Assembly: GCF_004028635.1 (NCBI RefSeq)
Contig: NZ_RQJW01000003.1
Location: forward strand, 930,001-994,000
Reading direction: 5' to 3'
Source of the DNA: Streptomyces cyaneus
GTDB taxonomy: Bacteria; Actinomycetota; Actinomycetes; Streptomycetales; Streptomycetaceae
Length of the DNA stretch: 64,000 bases
Shown here: positions 16,674 through 26,236 of the stretch, in pieces
Layout: each line of letters starts with the position of its first letter
Numbering within the stretch: the first letter of the stretch is position 1
The notes under the pieces: generated by a model
Databases searched by the model: none
What the model was told of the DNA's origin: nothing
Seen by the model: the letters and a program-made list of their open reading frames with translations, nothing else
Program-made: the position numbers and the translations under genes

Positions 16674-17753
16674 GTGAGTGCGCTCTTCGAGACCTACACC
16701 CTGCGCGATGTGACGATCCCGAACCGGGTGTGGATGCCCCCGATGTGCCAGTACTCGGCCGCGCCGGACGGCCCCGACATGGGCGTCCCCAACGACTGGC
16801 ACTTCGCGCACTACGCGGCCCGTGCAGCCGGCGGCACGGGGCTGATCATCGTCGAGGCCACGGGCGTCAGCCCCGAGGGCCGGATCTCCCCGTACGACCT
16901 GGGCATCTGGAACGACACCCAGGTCGAGGCGTTCCGCCGGATCACCCGCTTCCTGGTGTCGCAGGGCACTGTGCCGGCGATCCAGCTGGCACACGCCGGG
17001 CGCAAGGCATCGACCGACCAGCCCTGGCGGGGCGGTGCGCCGGTGGGGCCGGACGCGCACGGATGGCAGCCGGTGGCGCCGAGCGCCGTCGCGTTCGCCG
17101 ACGGGCACCCGGTGCCGAGTGAGCTGACGGTCGCCGAGATCCAGGAGATCGTGGGGCAGTTCGCGGACGCCGCGCGCCGTGCCCTCGCCGCCGGCTTCGA
17201 GGTCGCCGAGATCCACGGCGCCCACGGCTATCTGATCAACGAGTTCCTCTCCCCGTACTCCAACCACCGCACCGACGAGTACGGCGGCTCGTACGAGAAC
17301 CGCACCCGTTTCGCGCTCCAGGTCGTGGACGCCGTACGGGAGGTGTGGCCGGACGACAAGCCGCTGTTCTTCCGTATCTCGGCGACGGACTGGCTGGAGG
17401 GGGACGGCTGGACCGCCGACGACACGGTCCGTTTCGCCGCCGATCTCCAGGCCCACGGCATCGACCTGCTCGACGTCTCCACCGGCGGCAACGCCTCCGG
17501 TGCCCGCATCCCCGTCGGCCCGGGTTACCAGGTGCCGTTCGCTGCGCGGGTGAAGGCCGAGACCTCGCTGCCGGTCGCCGCGGTGGGGCTGATCACCGAG
17601 GCAGAGCAGGCCGAGAAGATCATCGCGAACGGCGAGGCGGATGCGGTGCTGCTCGGCCGGGAGTTGCTGCGCAGCCCTTCGTGGGCGCGGGGCGCTGCGC
17701 GGGAGCTGGGCGGGGAGGTGCATGTGCCGGACCAGTACCATCGGTCCGTTTGA
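16674..17753 (+). CDS. NADH:flavin oxidoreductase, old yellow enzyme family (YqjM-like)
   Basis: A 359-residue FMN TIM-barrel ene-reductase. Typical elements are MPPMCQYSA near the N-terminus, the substrate-binding HGAHGYLINEFLSPYSNHRTDEYGGS around residue 180, and the C-terminal phosphate-binding GLITEAEQAEKI. It reduces activated alkenes such as quinones or nitro-compounds with NAD(P)H. The GTG start follows GGAGTGAGCC. Divergent arsR and the two palindromes suggest induction by electrophiles, as known for similar regulator pairs. Confidence 0.92.
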   Translation: MSALFETYTLRDVTIPNRVWMPPMCQYSAAPDGPDMGVPNDWHFAHYAARAAGGTGLIIVEATGVSPEGRISPYDLGIWNDTQVEAFRRITRFLVSQGTVPAIQLAHAGRKASTDQPWRGGAPVGPDAHGWQPVAPSAVAFADGHPVPSELTVAEIQEIVGQFADAARRALAAGFEVAEIHGAHGYLINEFLSPYSNHRTDEYGGSYENRTRFALQVVDAVREVWPDDKPLFFRISATDWLEGDGWTADDTVRFAADLQAHGIDLLDVSTGGNASGARIPVGPGYQVPFAARVKAETSLPVAAVGLITEAEQAEKIIANGEADAVLLGRELLRSPSWARGAARELGGEVHVPDQYHRSV

Positions 17754-17784
17754 TCGCCTACTCGTCTGTGGCTTGTCTCGTGTT

Positions 17785-17858
17785 GCGGCTGCGGGTTCGT
17801 GGGGGTTGATCGCGCCCACGCGGCGGAGCCGCATATGGACACAGCCCCGCGCCCCTTG
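17785..17858 (-). repeat. Extragenic repeat, second copy
   Basis: Reads GGCTGCGGGTTCGTGGGGG, then a GCGGCGGAGCCGC hairpin, and ends ACAGCCCCGCGCCCCTT, the complement side of the same repeat family as at 14779. It lies between convergent genes, 26 bases before the ATPase stop, and may act as a terminator. Confidence 0.65.
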
Positions 17859-17884
17859 GGTCGGCACGCTCACCTCGGTCGAGA

Positions 17885-20800
17885 TCATCCGGTCGGTACA
17901 CGGCGCATCACGGCCCGTTCCAGGTACGGCACAGCGCGCTGGCCGGCCACCGCGAGCGCGATCGACGCGGCTACGCCCGTCCAGGCGATCGGGCCCAGCG
18001 GTGTGCAGCCGAAGAGGTGGCTGAGGCCGGGGGTCTCGACCAGGACGAAGAGGGCGGCTGCGGAGCCCAGGGCGGTGGCTTGGACCAGCGGGCTGCCCCG
18101 GCGGTCGGCCAGGGTCTGGGCGAGCTGGGTGCCGACGACCGCGCACAGGGCCATCGTGGTGGAGCGGCGGGCCGTGCCCGGGGTGAAGCGGCCGAACAGC
18201 CAGGCGGACGTCGCGCCGAGCGTGGTGGTCAGGGCGCGGTACCGGATCTTGCGGATCAGGGGGGCGCCGAGGAGTGAGGTGCCGAGGGGTTCGGTGCCTT
18301 CGGGGGTGGGAGAGGCCGGCTCGCCGTGTTCGGTGGCAGGGCCGTGACGGCCGTCCCGCTCCGCCGGTTCCGTCTCCCCGTTCTCCGTCTCCTTCGGCGT
18401 CACCGCGACCGCCATGGCCGGGAACAGGTCCGTGAACAGGTTGACCAGCAGCATCTGGCGGGTGGACAGGGGCGAGGCGCCCGACAGGAGGGTGCCGAGG
18501 AGGCCGAAGCCGACCTCGCCCGCGTTGCCGCCGATCAGGATGGCGATGGCGTCGGCGACGCTGTGCCACAGGGCCCGGCCCTCGGCAACGGCCTCGATGA
18601 GGACCGTGAGGTCGCCGTCGGTGAGGACGAGGTCGGCCGCGTTGCGTGCGGCCGCCGAGCCTCGGGCGCTGATGCCGACGCCGATGTCGGCGGCGCGGAT
18701 GGCCGCGGCGTCGTTGGCCCCGTCGCCGACCATGCCGACCACCCGGCCGGCGTCCCGCAGCGCCTCGATGACCTGCAGTTTCTGCTCGGGTGCGACCCTG
18801 GCCACGACGCCCATGTCACGCAGCAGCCGGGCGCGTTCCTCCCGGCCCGCGGACGCCAGCTCGTCGCCCGTGACCACGCCGGTGTCCTCGGGCCAGCCCA
18901 GTTCCGCGGCGATCGCGCGGGCGGTCTGCGGGTGGTCGCCGGTCAGCATGACGGGTCGTACGCCCGCCTTGCGCAGGCCCTCGACGAGGGCCGTGGACGT
19001 GTCGCGCGGGACGTCGGCGAGGGCGAGCAGTCCGGTGAACTCCAGCTTCTCCAGGGGCTGTTCCAGGACGTCCGCCGCCTCGTCCGCCGCGTCCAGGGGG
19101 CGCCGGGCCACCGCCAGGACACGCAGTCCGTCGCCGGCCAGCCGCTGTGCCGTCTCCGAGGCCGACGACGGCAGGTCGGCACAGGCGGGCAGCACCGTCT
19201 CGGGGGCGCCCTTGACCACGAGTACCGGGGTGTCGTCCTCGGCCCGGCCTACGGCTGCGGCATAACCGCGGCCGGCCTCGAAGGGCAGGCCCTCGGTCTG
19301 GGTCCACTGCGGGTCGGGGCCTGCGGCGTCGAGGACGGCCTCGTCGGTGGCGTGCACAGGCCGGTCGGAGCCGCCGTTGAGCTGCGGGCAGGCGCGGGCC
19401 GCGACCCGCAGGGTGGCATGGCCCTCGTCCGGCTTGCCGACCGTGCCGTCGGCGTCGGTCACGCGCACCAGGCGCAGCCGGTTCTCGGTGAGGGTGCCGG
19501 TCTTGTCGAAGCAGATGGTGTCCATCCGGCCGAGCGCCTCCAGGGTGCGCGGCGCCCGGACGAGGACTCCGCCGCGGCTCAGCCGACGAGCGGCGGCCAG
19601 CTGCGCCACGGTCGCCACCAGCGGCAGTCCCTCGGGGACGGCGGCCACGGCCACCGCCACGCCACCGCTCACCGCTCGGCGGATCGGCGTGCCGCGCAGC
19701 AGCGACAGAGCGGTCACCCCGGCGCCACCCGCCAGGGTCAACGGCAGGGCTTTGTCGGTGAGTTCCCGCAGCCTGGCCTGAACTCCGGCGGACGGTGGCT
19801 TGCGGGAGGCGAGGGCCACCGCCCGGGCGGCCTCCGTCCGGTCCCCGGTGTCCACCACGACGGCCCGGGCGTGCCCGGCCACCACGGTCGTGCCCTCGAA
19901 CACCATGCAGCTGCGGTCCGGCACGGCCGCGTCCGGGGTCGGTTCGGTCGCCTTGTCGGCCGCCAAGGACTCCCCGGTCAGCGCGGACTCGTCGACCTCC
20001 AGGCCGTCCTCCCACACCAGGCGGGCATCGGCGGGCACCACATCGTCCGCCCGGAGCTCGATCAGGTCGCCCGGACTGAGCTTGGCGGCGTCCACGAGGT
20101 GCGGCTCGGGCTCCGGCTCCTCGGTCGTGACGCGTGCCTGCCGCTTCTGCTTCGCCACCAGCCCGGACAGGGCCCGCTCGGCCCGCATCCGCTGAACACC
20201 GCCGACCAGCGCGTTCAGGTCGAGCGCGCCGATGACCAGCAGGGCGTCCACGACGGAGCCGAGGATCGCCTCGGCGGCCGAGCCGACGGCCAGCACCGGG
20301 GTGAGCGGGTCGTCGAGTTCGCCGCGTACGGCCCGGGCGAGCCGCAGCGGTCCGCTCACCGGCGCGAACACGCGCTGCCGGCCCATCGTGCGGATCGTCT
20401 CGCGCGCGCGGCCGGTGGCCTGCTCGGGCAGGGTCTCTTCCGGGCCCTGTTCGTGTTCCAGCCGGTCGCGTACCTCGGTGTGCTCCAGTTCGTGCCAGGC
20501 CACGCGCGGACGCGGATGCGGGGCGCGGGCCACCGCCACGCCGAGGGCGGTGCGCACGCCGGTCAGCAGGGCCCAGGCCGCGCCCGCGTCGACCGGGGTG
20601 TGCCGCAGGCCGGGCCACGGCGTGGGGCGGCCACGCCGGGACTTGCCGATGGCCACCAGGAGCCCGGACAGGGCGGCACCGGACCGGGCCAGGGTCTGCG
20701 ACCTGCGGCCGACGCCGCGCGCGGCCGGTACCGCCCGCAGCAGCCGCCACACATCGGCCAGACCGTGCAGGGCGAGTACGTCCGCGCCCCAGACGACGGC

Positions 20801-22252
20801 CCCGTCCCGGTCGGTGAGGGCGACGGCCACATCGCCGGCGAGCAGTCCGGTGAGTACGTCCTCGTCGTCCGGTCCTGGCCGGGCGACCGTGACGACGACG
20901 CCGCCGTCGTCCTCGGTGCGCAACGCGTTCACGACATCGCTCAGCGACCGCTCGTCGCGTACGACCTGGTCGGCGAGGCTGGTGAAGTCGGCCAAGGCGG
21001 GGTCGTCCACCATCACGACCCGCAGGCCCGCCCGCCGCGCCGCGTCCAGCACCTCCTCGGTCCACGGGTCCGCGCCCGCGCCGGGAGTGCGCAGCGCGCT
21101 CGGATGCAGGACGACCGTGTCGGCCATCTCCAGCTGCCGCAGCCGCTCCGTGTCCCGAACCAGGACGCCGGTGCGGGACAGCGCACCACTCAGTACGGCG
21201 TGGAAGGCGGCGGGTCCGTAGCGCGCGGCCTTGGGAGAGCCCGCGAGCACCGCCTCCGCCGCCTCGGTGCCGTCGTGCTTGACCAGCAGCGTGGCCAGCG
21301 CACCCACCAGACTGCCGGTCTCGGCGTGCGCGGCGTACTCCTGGGCCGGGGAGGTGCGCAGCGGCGGGCGCGCGAGGTGGTCCCCGGTCACGCTGCCCCG
21401 CTCCGGCACGCACACCTCGTCGTGGACCCTGTCGAACGCCGCCGCACGAGCCACCGTCTCCGCCAGCTGGAGCGCGCGCAGCGCACCGTCGAGCACCAGG
21501 GCGGTCGGGGTCCGGCCGGCACCGTGGGCGGCCGCGTTCGCGGCGGCCAGCACCATGTCCATGCGGGAGCGGCCGATCCTGGCGCGCAGCCAGCCGCGGA
21601 AGCGCGGATTCTCCCGCGCCAGCGTCACCAGCGCGGTCACCGCCCGGGGTGAGGCCGGCAGGCGCAGGCCGTATCCGAGGAAGGCGGTCGCGATGCCGAT
21701 GCCGTCGGCGGCGAGCGTCGCGGCGGCGGCCCGTACTCCGGCGGGGTCGGCCGGGTGGACGATGTCGTCCACCGCCTCGTCCGTCTGCGCCAGACCGTGC
21801 CGGGCCGCGATCTCGGAGGCCTTCTCCACCACGCGATCGCTGACCGCGTCCTCGACGGCGGTCACCACCAGCCTTTGCAGTCCGCCGTCCCAGTAGGCGA
21901 GGGCCACGTCGGGCCGCTCCGCCAGCGCCGCGGCGACGCGGCGCGCCGCGTGCTCCGTCCCGCCCGCCCGCCGTACGCGGTCCGGTGACTCGGGCCGCAG
22001 TGCGAGGTGGGTGCGGGTGCCGGACCGCCAGGGGTGCGGGCGGCCGGGCAGCGTGTTGCGGGCGACCCGCACGACACGCGCCGCGGAGTCGGCGCCCCGC
22101 ACGCCGGCCCGGGCCGTCCCTGCCACGGCCCCCGCTGCGGCTCCCGCCACCGGGGCGGCTCCCTTGACGAGCAGCCGGGGCCCGGCCGCGACCAGTCCGG
22201 CCGCGGCGGCCGCCGGACGTGTGACTGTGCGTGTGAGGAGTCCCAGAACCAT
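17885..22252 (-). CDS. Cation-translocating P-type ATPase (CtpI-like, 1455 aa)
   Basis: It has the full P-type ATPase core: TGES actuator motif (ALTGESLAADKA), phosphorylation site CFDKTGTLTENRL near residue 913, the nucleotide-domain KGAPETVLP, MLTGDHPQTARAIA, and the hinge MVGDGANDAAAIRAADIGVGI near residue 1176. These are followed by C-terminal helices. The N-terminal half of about 640 residues precedes the transport core and contains HMA-like stretches and regions of no recognised fold; this long form resembles mycobacterial CtpI. The ion is unknown. ATG start MVLGLLTRTV. No neighbour suggests a substrate. Confidence 0.88.
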   Translation of the reverse strand: MVLGLLTRTVTRPAAAAAGLVAAGPRLLVKGAAPVAGAAAGAVAGTARAGVRGADSAARVVRVARNTLPGRPHPWRSGTRTHLALRPESPDRVRRAGGTEHAARRVAAALAERPDVALAYWDGGLQRLVVTAVEDAVSDRVVEKASEIAARHGLAQTDEAVDDIVHPADPAGVRAAAATLAADGIGIATAFLGYGLRLPASPRAVTALVTLARENPRFRGWLRARIGRSRMDMVLAAANAAAHGAGRTPTALVLDGALRALQLAETVARAAAFDRVHDEVCVPERGSVTGDHLARPPLRTSPAQEYAAHAETGSLVGALATLLVKHDGTEAAEAVLAGSPKAARYGPAAFHAVLSGALSRTGVLVRDTERLRQLEMADTVVLHPSALRTPGAGADPWTEEVLDAARRAGLRVVMVDDPALADFTSLADQVVRDERSLSDVVNALRTEDDGGVVVTVARPGPDDEDVLTGLLAGDVAVALTDRDGAVVWGADVLALHGLADVWRLLRAVPAARGVGRRSQTLARSGAALSGLLVAIGKSRRGRPTPWPGLRHTPVDAGAAWALLTGVRTALGVAVARAPHPRPRVAWHELEHTEVRDRLEHEQGPEETLPEQATGRARETIRTMGRQRVFAPVSGPLRLARAVRGELDDPLTPVLAVGSAAEAILGSVVDALLVIGALDLNALVGGVQRMRAERALSGLVAKQKRQARVTTEEPEPEPHLVDAAKLSPGDLIELRADDVVPADARLVWEDGLEVDESALTGESLAADKATEPTPDAAVPDRSCMVFEGTTVVAGHARAVVVDTGDRTEAARAVALASRKPPSAGVQARLRELTDKALPLTLAGGAGVTALSLLRGTPIRRAVSGGVAVAVAAVPEGLPLVATVAQLAAARRLSRGGVLVRAPRTLEALGRMDTICFDKTGTLTENRLRLVRVTDADGTVGKPDEGHATLRVAARACPQLNGGSDRPVHATDEAVLDAAGPDPQWTQTEGLPFEAGRGYAAAVGRAEDDTPVLVVKGAPETVLPACADLPSSASETAQRLAGDGLRVLAVARRPLDAADEAADVLEQPLEKLEFTGLLALADVPRDTSTALVEGLRKAGVRPVMLTGDHPQTARAIAAELGWPEDTGVVTGDELASAGREERARLLRDMGVVARVAPEQKLQVIEALRDAGRVVGMVGDGANDAAAIRAADIGVGISARGSAAARNAADLVLTDGDLTVLIEAVAEGRALWHSVADAIAILIGGNAGEVGFGLLGTLLSGASPLSTRQMLLVNLFTDLFPAMAVAVTPKETENGETEPAERDGRHGPATEHGEPASPTPEGTEPLGTSLLGAPLIRKIRYRALTTTLGATSAWLFGRFTPGTARRSTTMALCAVVGTQLAQTLADRRGSPLVQATALGSAAALFVLVETPGLSHLFGCTPLGPIAWTGVAASIALAVAGQRAVPYLERAVMRRVPTG

Positions 22253-22332
22253 CGCTCGCCCTCAGCCGGTCGTGCTGTGACATCGCCTTTCGTGGGGCCC
22301 GGGTTCCCGCAAAACGGCATGTCATCCGCCTA

Positions 22333-22363
22333 CGGGCGCCCGGCATGCCGGGCCGGGCGCCCG
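22333..22363 (-). terminator. Terminator hairpin after the esterase gene
   Basis: CGGGCGCCCGG (22333-22343) and CCGGGCGCCCG (22353-22363) form a perfect 11-bp stem with a 9-nt loop. It lies downstream of the GH62-esterase operon and before the ATPase start. Confidence 0.6.
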
Positions 22364-22448
22364 CGGCGGAGGCTGATCGGGTGGGGCGGGGGGACCGCTG
22401 GGTGGTCACAGGCACTCGCTCCCCCGGCCATCCAGCGGTCCGCGGACG

Positions 22449-23774
22449 TCAACCTGTCGTGCAGGCCGTCCCGTTGAGCGTGAAGGCGCCCGGCGCCGCG
22501 CTGTTGCCGGTGTGGTTCGCCTGGTAGCCGATGCTGACGCTCGCTCCTGGTGCGAGCGCCGCGTTGTACGAGGCGCTGGTCGCCGTCACCGCGCCGGAGG
22601 CCGGGGTGTACGTGGCCCCCCAGCCGTTGGTGATCGTCTGGCCGGCGGGCAGGGTGAAGCCGAGCTGCCAGCCGTTGATCGCCGTCGAGCTGGTGTTGGT
22701 GATCGTCACGGAGGCGGTCAGGCCCGTGTTCCAGGCGTTGGTGGTGGCGCTCACCTTGCAGGCGCCGGGCTGGGGCTGGGGTGCGGGGCCGCCGCTGTCG
22801 AGGCCGAAGAAGGTGAGGACCCGGGCCGCCATGCCGTAGCCGTACAGGTTGTGGCCGACGCCCTGGAGGCTGATCGCCTCGACGGGGGCCCGGTCACCGG
22901 TGCCGCCGTAGCGGGTGCGGGTCCAGCCGGACTGGGGCGTGTCCGTGGCGGCCGGGGTCTGGCTGACGCCCTGGACGTTCGTCCACTGCTTGATCATCTC
23001 CCCGAAGTTGGGGTAGCGCAGGACGTCGTCCTCTGTGCCGTGCCACAGCTGCATGCGCGGGCGGGGGCCGGTGTAGCCGGGGTAGGCGCCGCGCACCAGG
23101 TTGCCCCACTCCTGCGGGGTGTGCGTCACCGTGCCGTTCGCGCAGGCGCTGTTCCACTCGGAGCCGTCGGTGGTGGCGAAGCAGCCGAAGGGGACGCCCG
23201 AGAAGGCGGCGCCCGCGGCGAACACGTCGGGGTAGTCGCCGAGCAGGACGTTGGTCATCATCGCGCCGGAGGAGATACCGGTGGCGTAGACGCGGCTGGT
23301 GTCGGCGTCGTAGGTGCGGGTGACCCAGTCGATCATGGACTTGATGCCGACCGGGTCGCTGCCGCCGTTACGTTTGAGCGCCTGCGGCGAGGAGACGTCG
23401 AAGCACTTGCTGCTGCGGGTGACGGACGGGTAGAGCACGATGAAGCCGTACTGGTCGGCCAGCGTGTCGTACTCGGTGCCGTTGTACATGTCGGGGCCGG
23501 AGCCGGTGCACCAGTGCACGGCCACCAGGACCGCCGGGTTGGCGGTGACGCGGTCCGGCACGTACAGGTACATCCGCAGGTTGCTGGGGTTGGTGCCGAA
23601 GTCGGTGACCTCGGTGAGCGTCGCGGTGGGGACGACGTCGGCGGCCTCGGTGCGGGCGGCGGCCGCGGGGGCGGTGACGAGCAGTGCCGCGAGCAGTGGC
23701 AGAAGGCCTCCGACGAGGGCTACGAGTAGCGCGTGGAGCGGTCTTCTGACGGTGGTGCCGGTGGGGGTGGGCAC
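22449..23774 (-). CDS. Secreted PHB-depolymerase-like/CE1 esterase with CBM2
   Basis: A 441-residue secreted protein. The signal peptide is RRPLHALLVALVGGLLPLLAALLVTAPAAAA. The catalytic alpha/beta hydrolase domain carries the nucleophile motif ATGISSGAMM, LWHGTEDDVLRYPN (Asp) and GVGHN (His). A short Pro/Gln linker and a C-terminal CBM2 module follow (ACKVSATTNAWNTGLTASVTITN to LNGTACTTG, paired Cys). Such enzymes deacetylate xylan or cleave feruloyl esters while bound to cellulose or xylan. The GTG start follows AAGGGACAAGGAC. It lies 32 bp after the GH62 gene, so the two are one operon. Confidence 0.85.
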   Translation of the reverse strand: MPTPTGTTVRRPLHALLVALVGGLLPLLAALLVTAPAAAARTEAADVVPTATLTEVTDFGTNPSNLRMYLYVPDRVTANPAVLVAVHWCTGSGPDMYNGTEYDTLADQYGFIVLYPSVTRSSKCFDVSSPQALKRNGGSDPVGIKSMIDWVTRTYDADTSRVYATGISSGAMMTNVLLGDYPDVFAAGAAFSGVPFGCFATTDGSEWNSACANGTVTHTPQEWGNLVRGAYPGYTGPRPRMQLWHGTEDDVLRYPNFGEMIKQWTNVQGVSQTPAATDTPQSGWTRTRYGGTGDRAPVEAISLQGVGHNLYGYGMAARVLTFFGLDSGGPAPQPQPGACKVSATTNAWNTGLTASVTITNTSSTAINGWQLGFTLPAGQTITNGWGATYTPASGAVTATSASYNAALAPGASVSIGYQANHTGNSAAPGAFTLNGTACTTG

Positions 23775-23806
23775 GTCCTTGTCCCTTCTGGCGCTGTCGA
23801 TACGGG

Positions 23807-24904
23807 TCAGCAGGAGCTGTTCGTCTGTGTCAGCAGGCCGAGCCTCCAGGGGAGTTGGGAGTAGTCGCCGCCGGCGGCGGGGTCCATCCCCTGGTACAGG
23901 TACTGAAGGCGGCAGGGGTTGATCGTGAGGGTCTGGTCGACGCCGTCGCGGATCATCTCGCCGTGGCTGAAGTCCGTGGTCCACGCGGACTGTCCCGGCC
24001 CGAAGGTCACGTTGGCGGACCGGATGAAGGGGTTGGCCTCGGTCTCCGCCAGCGGCTGCCACGCGCCGCCCAGGCTGTCCGCCGTCCAGGCCCGGAAGTA
24101 GCGCCGCCAGTCGGAGCGGGTCGCCAGCGCCTCGACGAGCATGAGGTAAGTGCCGCCGGCGCCGAGCCGGTAGACGTTGCTCGCCTCGAAGAGGTCGAAG
24201 CGGTTGGGTTCAGACAGCACGATGGTCGTGTCGCCGAAGCCGTTCGGGAACTCGGCGACGGTGGTGCGCGAGCGGTACTGGTGGCCGTTGCCGTCGGAGG
24301 AGAACAGATAGCAGTCGGTGTCGTCGCAGATGACCCAGAAGTCGAGCCAGCCGCCCTGGCCCTTGTTCTCGGTGACGATCGGCGGCTCGGCGTCGAAGAA
24401 GTTCCGGGGGGCGCTCCAACTGGCCGGATTCGCGGGATCGTCCGTCGTGGAGAAGGACGGCGGCCCGGTCTGGTACACCATGTACCACTTCTTCTGCGGC
24501 GCGAAGTAGAACACCTGCGGAGCGGCCACGTACCGGTTGCCGATGTTCGGGTTGGTGTCGAGGAACGTCTGCGGTGCGGCGGCCGCCTGGGACCAGTCGG
24601 CGAAGCTGGTGCGGGCAAGGCTCCACCGGCCGGAGGTGTCGGCCGTCGTCATGTAGACGTGCCACCGGTTGTCGTACCGGAAGACCGTCGGGTCCTTGAC
24701 GGAGACGATCGGGTGACCGGCGTCCGGCTTCGGCGCGATCAGCGGGCCGCTGGACGACCAGGTGAAGGAGCCGGGTAACGAGTCGGCCCGGTCCGCCCCC
24801 GAGCCGCCGGCAACCGCGCGGTCCGGGGATACGGCCACGGCGCCGAAGGCCAGCAGGATGAGCACCAGCCCGCTGATCAACGTACGCATATGTGGAGTCG
24901 GCAT
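23807..24904 (-). CDS. Secreted GH62 alpha-L-arabinofuranosidase
   Basis: A 365-residue enzyme with signal peptide MRTLISGLVLILLAFGAVAV. It is a five-bladed propeller of family GH62: SVKDPTVFRYDNRWHVYMTTAD (catalytic base Asp in KDPT), VYQTGPPSFSTTDDP, WVICDDTDCYLFSSDGNG, LFEASNVYRLGAGGTYLMLVEA (general acid Glu region), and the C-terminal QYLYQGMDP. It removes arabinose side chains from arabinoxylan. There is no carbohydrate-binding module on this protein, but one is on the esterase encoded next. The ATG at 24904 is the likely start. Its promoter holds a LacI-type operator. Confidence 0.93.
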   Translation of the reverse strand: MPTPHMRTLISGLVLILLAFGAVAVSPDRAVAGGSGADRADSLPGSFTWSSSGPLIAPKPDAGHPIVSVKDPTVFRYDNRWHVYMTTADTSGRWSLARTSFADWSQAAAAPQTFLDTNPNIGNRYVAAPQVFYFAPQKKWYMVYQTGPPSFSTTDDPANPASWSAPRNFFDAEPPIVTENKGQGGWLDFWVICDDTDCYLFSSDGNGHQYRSRTTVAEFPNGFGDTTIVLSEPNRFDLFEASNVYRLGAGGTYLMLVEALATRSDWRRYFRAWTADSLGGAWQPLAETEANPFIRSANVTFGPGQSAWTTDFSHGEMIRDGVDQTLTINPCRLQYLYQGMDPAAGGDYSQLPWRLGLLTQTNSSC

Positions 24905-24962
24905 TGACTCGCCCTCTCGCAGGGAAAGCGTCCGGAAGGGGCATCGTGGCATGGACACGCTC

Positions 24963-24991
24963 ATCATGGAAGCGCTCCCACGCGGGCGCAA
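24963..24991 (-). promoter_or_regulatory. GH62 promoter with a CebR/LacI-type operator in its spacer
   Basis: On the minus strand TTGCGC and CATGAT are separated by 17 bases. The spacer contains TGGGAGCGCTTCCA (24967-24980), one base off the known CebR-type palindrome TGGGAGCGCTCCCA. A bound repressor would block the polymerase. The regulator gene is not in this window. Confidence 0.68.
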
Positions 24992-25064
24992 GGCGAGCGC
25001 TGAGGGAGCCCTGAGAGAGAGCCCTTACTCCACCAGGGCTGACTGGATTCTTCTGCGCAAAGCG

Positions 25065-25093
25065 TTGACCAGAAAGCGCTTGCCCTCTACGTT
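25065..25093 (+). promoter_or_regulatory. Pectate lyase promoter with a palindrome in its spacer
   Basis: TTGACC (25065-25070), 17 bases, TACGTT (25088-25093). The spacer holds the palindrome AAGCGCTT (25074-25081), sharing the AGCGCT core of the GH62 operator but with different flanks. The untranslated leader would be about 125 bases. Confidence 0.65.
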
Positions 25094-25223
25094 CCGTTCA
25101 GCAGGCTGACCGAGCCGCACTGCCGCACCCCCACATGGTCACCCTGCCCGCGCGCGGCGTTCAACATGACGCACATCGTTCAGCTACATGATCGAGCAAG
25201 TCCTTCTGAAGGGACGCATCCGC

Positions 25224-26204
25224 ATGCGCACACTCCCCCCACATGCACACCGGCAAAGAGCCGCGCTGGTGACGGCCGCCGCAGCCGCCCTCGCCACCGC
25301 GGCCGTCCTCGTCCTGCCGCAGTCGGCCGGGGCTGCCGAGACCTCGCCGGTCGGATTCGGTGCCGGGACGACCGGCGGCGGCAGCGCCTCGGCGGTGACC
25401 GTCTCGACGTCGGCCGCCTTCAAGTCGGCGGTGACCGGAAACGCGACCAAGGTCGTCCGGGTCAACGGCCTGATCTCGCTGAGCGGTCAGATCGACGTCG
25501 GCTCCAACACCACGGTGCTGGGCGTGGGTTCCTCGTCCGGGCTCACCGGGGGCGGGCTCCGGCTGAAGAACGTCACCAACGTCGTCGTCCGCAACCTCAA
25601 CGTCAGCAAGCCGGTGGCGCCGTCCGACGGCATCACGGTCCAGGCATCGACGAAGGTGTGGATCGACCACAACTCCTTCTCGGCCGACCGCGATCACGAC
25701 AAGGACTACTACGACGGGCTGCTGGACATCAACCACGGCTCGGACAACGTCACGGTGTCCTGGAACACCTTCAAGGACCACTTCAAGGGCTCGCTCGTCG
25801 GGCACAGCGACAACAACGCGAGCGAGGACACCGGACACCTGAAGGTGACGTACCACCACAACTACTTCAGCAACGTCTACTCGCGCATCCCCAGCCTGCG
25901 CTTCGGCACCGGGCACTTCTACAACAACTACGTGGCCGGCGCGGACACCGCCTGCCATTCGCGCATGGGCGCCCAGATGCTCGTGGAGAACAACGTCTTC
26001 CGCGACACCAAGGTCGCCGTCACCACCAACCGCAGCAGCGACGTGGACGGCTACGCCAATCTGCGCGGCAACGATCTCGGCGGGGCCGCGACCGAGATCT
26101 CCCGGGTCGGCACCTTCACCACGCCGCCCTACAGCTACACCGCCGAGTCCGCGTCCACGGTCGTCGCCTCGGTGACGTCAAGCGCGGGCGCCGGAAAGAT
26201 CTGA
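25224..26204 (+). CDS. Secreted pectate lyase, family PL1
   Basis: A 326-residue protein with signal peptide AALVTAAAAALATAAVLVLPQSAGA and a right-handed beta-helix. PL1 markers are KVWIDHNSFSADRDHDKDYYDGLLDINHGSDNVTVSWN (calcium-binding Asp residues) and VTYHHNYFSNVYSRIPSLRFG with the catalytic Arg. It cleaves polygalacturonate by beta-elimination. The ATG at 25224 is preferred (GAAGGGA nine bases upstream) over one 36 bases earlier. It is the first gene of a two-gene operon with the PL3 lyase 32 bp downstream. Confidence 0.93.
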   Translation: MRTLPPHAHRQRAALVTAAAAALATAAVLVLPQSAGAAETSPVGFGAGTTGGGSASAVTVSTSAAFKSAVTGNATKVVRVNGLISLSGQIDVGSNTTVLGVGSSSGLTGGGLRLKNVTNVVVRNLNVSKPVAPSDGITVQASTKVWIDHNSFSADRDHDKDYYDGLLDINHGSDNVTVSWNTFKDHFKGSLVGHSDNNASEDTGHLKVTYHHNYFSNVYSRIPSLRFGTGHFYNNYVAGADTACHSRMGAQMLVENNVFRDTKVAVTTNRSSDVDGYANLRGNDLGGAATEISRVGTFTTPPYSYTAESASTVVASVTSSAGAGKI

Positions 26205-26236
26205 CCACCCCCCAACCGGAAGAAGGCATACGGGAC

